Source: an uncultured Ruminococcus sp. (GTDB lineage: Bacteria; Bacillota; Clostridia; Oscillospirales; Ruminococcaceae). From it: 5,660 bases of DNA. The DNA is taken from the NCBI GenBank assembly GCA_947175005.1, contig CAMWLD010000157.1, positions 1 through 5,660 of the forward strand, written 5' to 3'. Numbering within the stretch: position 1 is the first letter of the stretch; each line of letters opens with the position of its first letter. Made by a program: the position numbers and the translations under genes. The notes beneath the pieces are model-generated. The model did not search any database and had not been told where the DNA came from. It saw nothing but the letters and a program-made list of their open reading frames with translations. Shown here in pieces: positions 1-5,116 of this stretch.

Positions 1-28
1 TTATAATATATGATACTTCGCCTGTCAA
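1..28 (-). promoter_or_regulatory. Near-consensus sigma-70 promoter pointing off the left edge
   Basis: Read on the minus strand, positions 28-23 are a perfect TTGACA -35 box. A 17-base spacer follows (22-6), and positions 5-1 read TATAA, so five of six -10 bases match and the sixth lies just outside the window. This is the optimal spacing for a housekeeping sigma-70/sigma-A promoter. It sits about 60 bases beyond the terminator that ends the preceding transcription unit, as expected for the promoter of the next leftward gene. That gene is not in the window, so its identity and the actual transcription start cannot be seen. Confidence 0.6.
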
Positions 29-40
29 GGTATTTCGGCA

Positions 41-73
41 AATTTTAATCTAATTTTAATGGTTCTAATTTTA
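41..73. repeat. Three short AT-rich direct repeats upstream of the edge promoter
   Basis: The heptamer AATTTTA (TAAAATT on the minus strand) occurs at 41-47, 52-58 and 67-73. The longer form TCTAATTTTA is repeated exactly at 49-58 and 64-73. The repeats lie upstream of the -35 box at 28-23, where an UP element for the RNA polymerase alpha subunit or an operator would sit. Their AT content makes chance repetition fairly likely, so a regulatory role is only a suggestion. Confidence 0.35.
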
Positions 74-90
74 CAGAGGATAAAGAATAT

Positions 91-132
91 ATAAAAAACG
101 CCGCAAACCCTTTTGTGTAAAGAGTTTGCGGC
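91..132 (-). terminator. Rho-independent terminator
   Basis: Positions 100-108 (GCCGCAAAC) and 124-132 (GTTTGCGGC) form a perfect 9-bp GC-rich stem. After one mismatch a further 4 bp (CTTT/AAAG, 111-113 with flanking C110, against 119-122) extend it towards a small loop. On the minus strand the hairpin is followed at once by a run of six T (98-93) and then an AT-rich stretch. It lies about 95 bases past the stop codon of the HExxH gene and ends the minus-strand transcription unit. The plus-strand side has no T tract, so it is directional. Confidence 0.88.
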
Positions 133-227
133 ACTTGATGATGTTGTATATGATTTTAATTTATTAAGAAATTATGTATCTGTAAAACAATGCTGCAAAA
201 TGAAAGCGGAAAACAGTTATTATGCAA

Positions 228-758
228 TCAATTATCCTCCGCAATAATCCCCAATCTCTCCAAAAACTCCTCTCCGCCCTCATCAAGAAACATATACACA
301 ATTTTTTCCGAATAATACTTCGCCTGCCGTTCTGCCTGCTTTTCCGACAGGTCAAAGCCGTTTATCCACTGAAAATAATGGGTCAGCTCATGTGCAAGAG
401 AGGCGGCTGTGCTGCATAATGCGGAAAATGTACCGTATTTTTTGACCAAGGCAGTATAATCTCCTGCGGAAATTTTTGCATAAGGCTCCAGCGTTCGGTC
501 AAAAGGGGCAAAGAAAGTTGCGGACACAAGCTCGCCGTCCAGCGACCTTATAAATTCAGAATTTTTTATGTACACATTAACACGAATGGGAAATTCATAA
601 TTTCGCCGCAGCCATTTGGCAAAATTTAACAAAAACAGCCGTGCATTGCAGTCAATATTGCCGTTGATACTTCTGTAAAAATGCAGCCGCAAGCCCGTTC
701 GCCGCTGCATTCCGGGGGTGTAAAATTCCTTGTATTTTTCGCATTTCCAGGGATTCAC
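228..758 (-). CDS. Uncharacterised HExxH (putative zinc metallopeptidase) protein, 176 aa
   Basis: The product appears to be a soluble cytoplasmic protein with no signal peptide or membrane segment. Its recognisable feature is the zinc-peptidase motif HELTH at residues 123-127, inside a predicted helix that begins around Ser117. H123 and H127 would bind zinc, with E124 as the general base. A second helix about a dozen residues on (138-152) carries E139 and E143, either of which could be the third, gluzincin-type ligand. The first 100 residues mix basic and aromatic residues and match no family I recognise. The start is GTG, chosen because GGGAGG lies nine bases upstream and there is an in-frame stop three codons before it. 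The next ATG (residue 17) has no ribosome binding site. It lies 158 bases after the transglutaminase gene with no clear terminator between, so it may be co-transcribed. The HExxH motif is seen; peptidase activity and substrate are inferred. Small toxin-like or regulatory (ImmA/IrrE- or SprT-like) roles are alternatives with no further support. Confidence 0.8.
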   Translation of the reverse strand: MNPWKCEKYKEFYTPGMQRRTGLRLHFYRSINGNIDCNARLFLLNFAKWLRRNYEFPIRVNVYIKNSEFIRSLDGELVSATFFAPFDRTLEPYAKISAGDYTALVKKYGTFSALCSTAASLAHELTHYFQWINGFDLSEKQAERQAKYYSEKIVYMFLDEGGEEFLERLGIIAEDN

Positions 759-916
759 GGCATTTTACCTCCCGTGAGTTTAATGAAAATTTATCCGCTT
801 TTACAAGCAGCATAATTTTTCGGTAACTGTCAGCAAACGATCTGTTTTAAAATTTCCCCTCTGCCCACGTTTATCACCTTAAAGCTTATGCCATTCTCAT
901 TGCATTTTGCAATCTG
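759..916 (-). other. Intergenic gap between transglutaminase and HExxH genes
   Basis: This gap contains the ribosome binding site described separately and little else that is certain. A weak promoter-like pair, TTGCTG (836-831) and TATGCT (814-809) with 16 bases between, matches the consensus at only seven of twelve positions. A 6-bp AT-rich hairpin (899-913) follows the upstream stop codon but lacks a T tract. The transglutaminase frame stays open for 28 codons past its TAG, to a TGA at 832-830. No independent gene is supported. Confidence 0.5.
768..773 (-). promoter_or_regulatory. Strong ribosome binding site deciding a GTG start
   Basis: The minus strand reads GGGAGG at 773-768, a near-perfect Shine-Dalgarno sequence. 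It is nine bases from the GTG at 758-756, which opens the HExxH gene. It is only four bases from an ATG at 763-761, whose frame is ATG CCG TGA and closes after two codons. The stop of that mini-frame overlaps the GTG start (GTGA). Spacing and coding potential both favour GTG as the functional start. Confidence 0.7.
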
Positions 917-3900
917 CTATCTGATCTTATCCGTGCATTTGAGATACTTATACACAAATCTGTCACGCTTTGTCAGAATAAGCTCCGCCATTATCTTGTT
1001 GTAGGCATTTTCCGCTGCTGCTAGCTCCTCCGAGGTTATCCCTCCGCCGAAACGGGCTTTCAGAGCGGCGGAAACTATATCGGTGCAGCCTGCGGGCATT
1101 CCGGATTTTTCCAAATGCGCCCCCAGTTCCTCCGAGGGAACGTCCGAAAGGCTGATGTTACGGGCTTTTGCAGCTTTGGCAAGAAGGCGGTATATCAGGA
1201 CTGCCGCCTTGTCGGGAGAGGCTTCGCAAAGCCGTCCCCTGCGGCGCAATATCAGTTTACGTCTGCCGATAAAGCCCGAAACTGCAAGGGCTGCGGCGGC
1301 TATGGGAATAAGGATAGCAAACAGGACTTTGCCCACGGCGGCAGCGGTTTTGCGGAACTGCTCATTGTCTGTCTGTGTGGTTTGCTCGGAAGTGTCGGGG
1401 CTTTCGGGCGGGTATGTGCCATTGCTTGGCGCGCTTGACGCGCCTGACTCGCTTTGTTCGTCTTGTTCGCCAATGCCGCTTTGTCCTCCGGGAGCAATAC
1501 CTCCGGGATATGCGCCGGGAACGGGTTCGGCAGGATCGAGAGAGCCCTGCTCAAAGCCAGCCTCGCCGTTCGGATCGGTCTCGCCTTGCTCCGTGCCGCT
1601 TTGCTCTATGCCGTTTTCGGGAGTATTGCCGAGGGGGGGGGAGGCATTTGGGTCATTATCGGGATTTGCAGGGAGGGTATTATCCGAGCCGGGTTCGGCG
1701 CTGAAGGTTTCGGAGACAGTATTATCCGAGCCCGATTCGGAGCCGCTGCCGTTAATATTGCTGTCCGTCCCTTCGGGCTGCACGGTAACAGTATCTGCGC
1801 CCTCTTCGGTATTCCCGGCCGTGTCAAGCTGAACGTCGGGTACGGTAGTATCGCCTGTTTCATCCGTGCCTGCGGGGGCGTTGCTCACATCGCTTACAGC
1901 GGTCTCAACAGGATCGCTAACAGTTACTTCCGTCATGTCACCTGCGGCATTTTCGGGATTAACAGCAGTCGTTATGGTCATATCCTCTCTGCCGAATATG
2001 GGAGGCTCGGTCTCAACGGAGGTTATAACGGACGTTTCCTCGCCTGCGCTGTTATCAGCGCTGCCAGTGACGGTAATGGCTATATTGCCGTAACCGGGGG
2101 TGGCTTCAAAGGATATCCAGCCCACATTGTCCACATATACCTCCACCCATGCATGAGCGCGGCTGTCGGGCACGCAGACGGTAACGATACCGTCATCGCT
2201 TCTTTCGGTCGTATGCTCCAGATCGTCCGACTTAACGATAAATCCCTCGCAATATCTGGCGGGAATGCCCCTGCTGCGGCAAAGAAGTGCGGCGGCGGTG
2301 GCAAAATGGGTGCAGCTGCCCCGTTTGTTTTCCGTTAAAAACCACTGGGCAAAATCCACGCCAAAGGGCTTTTTTCCTGCGGTAAGGTCATAGCTGCACT
2401 CTTCGGCAAGCTTTGTCCTGATATAGCTAAGTTCCTCGTAGACGGTCACGCCCCTGTAGTCCTCGAAAAATTCCTCGGAGGCGGTAAAGGTCTCGGGCAC
2501 TTCCAGGCAATAGGTATAGGCATACGCCCTCATGGCTGCCTCGTCCCGCTTGGTCTCGCCGTTAAGGGTAATATACCGTGCGGAATCCATTACCTGCTCC
2601 CGCCAGTTGCCTGTGGGGAAATAAACGCCGTACCGCCTGCGTTTGCCGTCGGTTTCAAGCAGCCCTGCGGCATTGGAGGGGTAGTAGCGGACGGAATTTG
2701 ACATACCCACATTGCGCACTGTAACGCTTTGGGTGGAAAGTCCCTCAAAGGGGGGTGTGCTTTTTAAAATGCGTGCCGGAAAAAATTCCTGGCTTGTGAG
2801 CTTGCTTTCAAGAATGGGCAGCTCTTCACCCTTTACCCAGCGCGAGCCTTGGTATTCCGCAGCGGTGAAGCCCTTTAAGTAAAGGGTATCGGTGTTTTCG
2901 GGGAGGCTCACGTAGAGCATGGCGTTGCCGTCAAATTCCACGCTGTCTACATTGCCCAGCTTGCCGTCATGAGTAACGGAGGGGTTGTCCGAGGGAAGAA
3001 ATGCGTCCGCCAAGTCCTCGGTAAATTTTTCCCAGGAAAAACTGCGCATATAGACCGAAAAGGCTGTGCGGAAATTTTCCACGGAATCCGGGCGGATATG
3101 TCCGCTTGCAAACAGGGCAGCCCCCCCGAAGCAAAGCAGCATAGCAAGAAACGCCGCCAATGCGCTTTGGGAGGAGGTCTTGGAAAACAACCCCCCCGCA
3201 CTCTTGTCTGCAAAAAGCCCGGTGCTTGTTATCTCCGCAGCCAGTGCAGCGCACCAGGAGGCGCAAAGCAGTGCAAACGCTGCATAATCGGGCACAAGCC
3301 CGAAATACAGGCAGACCTCCGCCAAAGGAAAGGTCGCCATGAAAAAGAGAATGAGAGAGGGTCTTTTGACTATCCCCCGACAGGCGGCTGCGGTCACGAG
3401 CAGGATAATAAAGCACAGCGCAAGACCAATAAAGTCATCTCCGCTCGTTCCCGGATTTTTTTCAATAATACCCGCAATGGCAATATCGGGGTCAAAAAGG
3501 GGCAGGTCACGGTATTGGGTGAAAAAATCCCCTAAGATGACGTTTACGGCAGCCATGAACCCTGCGGCGATCTTGCGTACATTCGCTATGCCGAAAAGCA
3601 GCAGGGCGATTACCGAAAAGCTTTCGGCGTTTTTTGCCTTTTGGGAATTCTCGGGACGTATGCCATCAAGGGCATAAATAAAGGAAAACCAAGCCCAGCC
3701 AATGGCGGCGGCTGTTATGGCGGCCGACTTGGAAAAGCAGTCTATCCCACGGTTTTCCATAGCGGAGAGAAAGGAAAAGCACGAACCGAAAATGCCCGCA
3801 ACGGCAATGATAGTCCGCAGCAGGATATAGGCAGGCTGCCCCTTTTCCGAGGCTATATGCACCCCCATGGAAACGGTCGGAAAACCGCTGTTATCGGCTT

Positions 3901-3946
3901 CGGGGCGTTTTTTCGGCAGGCTTATGCCTTTAAATAATCTCTTCAT
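917..3946 (-). CDS. Multi-pass membrane transglutaminase-like protein (TgpA-type) with DUF4129-like tail, 1009 aa
   Basis: This is a large envelope protein. The N-terminal part (residues 41-281) has six or seven hydrophobic segments (about 41-61, 74-93, 108-138, 172-189, 196-216, 219-238, 262-281), giving an extracellular catalytic part. Residues 355-370 (LYLKGFTAAEYQGSRW) match the segment typical of TgpA proteins before the core. The transglutaminase core spans about 500-620. The catalytic Cys is C545 in GSCTHFA, followed by RSRGIPAR, and the His is H598 in RAHAWVEVY. The third position is E614 in ISFEATPG, where Asp is classical. Residues 621-866 are a low-complexity acidic linker. A second anchor spans 868-893. 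It is followed by an Arg-rich stop-transfer stretch and a helical DUF4129-like tail (about 905-990). Family knowledge: such proteins are surface cysteine peptidases or crosslinkers of unknown substrate, usually encoded beside DUF58 and MoxR genes. The ATG start has GAGG six bases upstream and lies inside the DUF58 gene. Bacterial homologues are often shorter; the extra length here is mostly linker. Confidence 0.93.
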   Translation of the reverse strand: MKRLFKGISLPKKRPEADNSGFPTVSMGVHIASEKGQPAYILLRTIIAVAGIFGSCFSFLSAMENRGIDCFSKSAAITAAAIGWAWFSFIYALDGIRPENSQKAKNAESFSVIALLLFGIANVRKIAAGFMAAVNVILGDFFTQYRDLPLFDPDIAIAGIIEKNPGTSGDDFIGLALCFIILLVTAAACRGIVKRPSLILFFMATFPLAEVCLYFGLVPDYAAFALLCASWCAALAAEITSTGLFADKSAGGLFSKTSSQSALAAFLAMLLCFGGAALFASGHIRPDSVENFRTAFSVYMRSFSWEKFTEDLADAFLPSDNPSVTHDGKLGNVDSVEFDGNAMLYVSLPENTDTLYLKGFTAAEYQGSRWVKGEELPILESKLTSQEFFPARILKSTPPFEGLSTQSVTVRNVGMSNSVRYYPSNAAGLLETDGKRRRYGVYFPTGNWREQVMDSARYITLNGETKRDEAAMRAYAYTYCLEVPETFTASEEFFEDYRGVTVYEELSYIRTKLAEECSYDLTAGKKPFGVDFAQWFLTENKRGSCTHFATAAALLCRSRGIPARYCEGFIVKSDDLEHTTERSDDGIVTVCVPDSRAHAWVEVYVDNVGWISFEATPGYGNIAITVTGSADNSAGEETSVITSVETEPPIFGREDMTITTAVNPENAAGDMTEVTVSDPVETAVSDVSNAPAGTDETGDTTVPDVQLDTAGNTEEGADTVTVQPEGTDSNINGSGSESGSDNTVSETFSAEPGSDNTLPANPDNDPNASPPLGNTPENGIEQSGTEQGETDPNGEAGFEQGSLDPAEPVPGAYPGGIAPGGQSGIGEQDEQSESGASSAPSNGTYPPESPDTSEQTTQTDNEQFRKTAAAVGKVLFAILIPIAAAALAVSGFIGRRKLILRRRGRLCEASPDKAAVLIYRLLAKAAKARNISLSDVPSEELGAHLEKSGMPAGCTDIVSAALKARFGGGITSEELAAAENAYNKIMAELILTKRDRFVYKYLKCTDKIR
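1633..1641. repeat. Nine-base homopolymer (C9 on the coding strand) inside the transglutaminase gene
   Basis: The plus strand has nine consecutive G, read as C9 in the coding strand at codons for Ser-Pro-Pro-Leu (about residues 769-772) in the disordered linker. Loss of one base would bring in a TAG at 1608-1606. Gain of one base would bring in a TGA at 1553-1551. Either change would remove the second membrane anchor and the cytoplasmic tail while leaving the catalytic domain intact. The same gene has two seven-base tracts, at 3121-3127 and 3191-3197. Confidence 0.7.
1677..1732. repeat. In-frame 14-base direct repeat in the linker
   Basis: The sequence GTATTATCCGAGCC occurs exactly at 1677-1690 and 1719-1732. 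The next eight bases match at six positions, so 20 of 22 agree. The offset is 42 bases, exactly 14 codons, and the copies encode the two GSDNT motifs at residues 739-743 and 753-757. This looks like a recent in-frame duplication within the low-complexity linker. Confidence 0.7.
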
Positions 3947-5039
3947 CGTTATCCTCTATGTGAACAGTGATGTATTCGGTGCTGCTGCCCTGTGCATTAT
4001 CGGAGCTATTAGCACGGTTAGCACGATCAACAGGATATATGCCTGCGAAATCTGCACCGCAAAGGACTTTTGCGGCAGCAAGGCAGTCTGCGCCGTTTGC
4101 ACAGTGAAATGCAGGCGTGCTTCCGATCATCATGCTGACGGCAGAAGTGTTTTCGGGAACGGCAATGCACACCTGCGCCCCTTCCTGCACCAAATAATAT
4201 GCCATACTTATAAGCTTTTCCAGCCGCTTGTCCCGTTTGTCGGGAGTGTTTCCGATATTGTCGGCATTGCTGTGATCGGCATTGCCAAAGTTGGCGCCAA
4301 ACCCCGCAGAAAGGTCGGCGGTAAGGAGGAAATGACCGCTGCTGTCGGGGGACATTACACGGACTATGTCCTTATCAAATCGGGCGGAAAGCTTATGGTG
4401 AAGTCTGGAAAGCCTGTCCCCGGGGATAAAATCACGGTAGCCGCTGACATCGCCGAATGCGCCGCTGTCTCCCTTGCTGCCCTCGTCGTTTCCCGAGGCG
4501 GCAGACCTTTCCTGCATAAGGGCGGCAGCCTCCTCCGAATATTTCGCCTCTACCTTGGGAATGATACACACCCTGCCTATCATTCCCTCGTTTTTGAAAA
4601 GCTTCACCGAAAAAAGGTGCAGCAGATCGTATACCTTTACATATTCAAGGAACACCCTTGCCTCGCCGCAGTTTTTTGGAGTGATCCCCACGGTCACAGT
4701 CTGTGAGGAACGGGCGGGGAGGGGGATATCCGCCGTCTGCCGCCTTGTTTCACCCGTTGGCAGGTAGGTTATCCTCACGCCTACTCTTACGCCCGACATG
4801 GGGAAAAAAGAGTTATTCACAAGAGTTATCTGCGCCTCTCCCTCATTGCCTTTGAATATGGCGGAGGAATTTTTTTTAATGCTGTGAGTGAGCAGCTTTG
4901 CGCTGACCGCCAGCTGCACTGCCATAAGAACAGGCAGCGCCGTTACCGAAATAAGGATGATGTAGGAAAGATTATCCCTATAGAGGGGATAGAAGCATAT
5001 AGCTGTTATGAGAATGAAAATATATAAAATTCTTGACAT
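3930..5039 (-). CDS. DUF58 domain protein (von Willebrand A-like, membrane-anchored), about 369 aa
   Basis: Numbering is from the ATG at 5039. Two hydrophobic segments (about 3-20 and 24-46) form a membrane hairpin. A beta-rich region (about 60-135) with an NNSFFPMSGV segment follows, as in other DUF58 proteins. The family signature lies at 202-220: RDFIPGD followed by SRLHHKLSAR, where most members have a Trp at the second His. A vWA-like first strand ends in DLSA at D242, a plausible metal-binding start. The C-terminal half carries Asn/Asp-rich stretches built from small DNA repeats: a 9-base unit at 4009-4017 and 4018-4026, differing at one base, and a 10-base unit at 4261-4270 and 4276-4285. 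DUF58 proteins normally partner MoxR AAA+ ATPases and TgpA-type transglutaminases, which fits the overlapping gene downstream. The function is unknown; a role in envelope protein assembly is the usual proposal. A GTG at 5054 would add five residues but has no ribosome binding site at useful distance, whereas the ATG has AGG six bases upstream. Confidence 0.9.
   Translation of the reverse strand: MSRILYIFILITAICFYPLYRDNLSYIILISVTALPVLMAVQLAVSAKLLTHSIKKNSSAIFKGNEGEAQITLVNNSFFPMSGVRVGVRITYLPTGETRRQTADIPLPARSSQTVTVGITPKNCGEARVFLEYVKVYDLLHLFSVKLFKNEGMIGRVCIIPKVEAKYSEEAAALMQERSAASGNDEGSKGDSGAFGDVSGYRDFIPGDRLSRLHHKLSARFDKDIVRVMSPDSSGHFLLTADLSAGFGANFGNADHSNADNIGNTPDKRDKRLEKLISMAYYLVQEGAQVCIAVPENTSAVSMMIGSTPAFHCANGADCLAAAKVLCGADFAGIYPVDRANRANSSDNAQGSSTEYITVHIEDNDEEII
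3953..3957 (-). promoter_or_regulatory. Ribosome binding site of the transglutaminase gene, inside the DUF58 gene
   Basis: The minus strand reads AGAGG at 3957-3953, six bases before the ATG at 3946-3944. It lies within the last codons of the DUF58 gene, whose stop is at 3932-3930, so the two frames overlap by 17 bases. Ribosomes translating the first gene would keep this site open, which supports translational coupling of the pair. Confidence 0.75.
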
Positions 5040-5046
5040 ATGTTGC

Positions 5047-5102
5047 CTGTTCACTTCCGTTGATTTGATTTTGCGGGCAGTATGTAGATGCGGCTGTTCA
5101 CT
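5047..5102. repeat. Nine-base direct repeat flanking the DUF58 leader
   Basis: CTGTTCACT occurs at 5047-5055 and 5094-5102, 47 bases apart, at the two ends of the short gap upstream of the DUF58 start. On the minus strand both read AGTGAACAG. The downstream copy overlaps the proposed translation start region. It could be an operator pair or chance. No clear -10/-35 pair is visible in this gap. Confidence 0.35.
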
Positions 5103-5116
5103 GCTTAAAAGAAAAA

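Noticed and set aside
809..836. Promoter for the HExxH gene (TTGCTG, 16-base spacer, TATGCT)
   Set aside because: Only seven of twelve consensus positions match, which is common by chance in AT-rich intergenic DNA.
899..913. Perfect 6-bp inverted repeat ATTGCA-TTT-TGCAAT just after the transglutaminase stop
   Set aside because: The stem is short and AT-rich and has no T tract after it on the minus strand, so it is not a convincing terminator.
1083..2338. Long open frames on the plus strand (1083-1832 and 1454-2338) opposite the transglutaminase linker and core
   Set aside because: They are antisense to a gene with clear catalytic motifs. They arise from the biased, GC-rich codon use of the low-complexity linker, and their translations show no recognisable domain.
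2947..3535. Open frames of 88-188 codons on both strands in other frames of the N-terminal membrane region
   Set aside because: They are shadows of the transglutaminase gene, whose membrane segments and upstream ribosome binding site fix the real frame.
3867..4706. 279-codon plus-strand open frame opposite the DUF58 gene
   Set aside because: It covers the well-supported DUF58 signature on the other strand, crosses the DUF58/transglutaminase junction, and shows no domain of its own.
5052..5054. GTG at 5054 as the DUF58 start
   Set aside because: Its nearest GGA is only two bases away, too close to act as a ribosome binding site. The ATG at 5039 has AGG at six bases and places the first membrane segment at the N-terminus.
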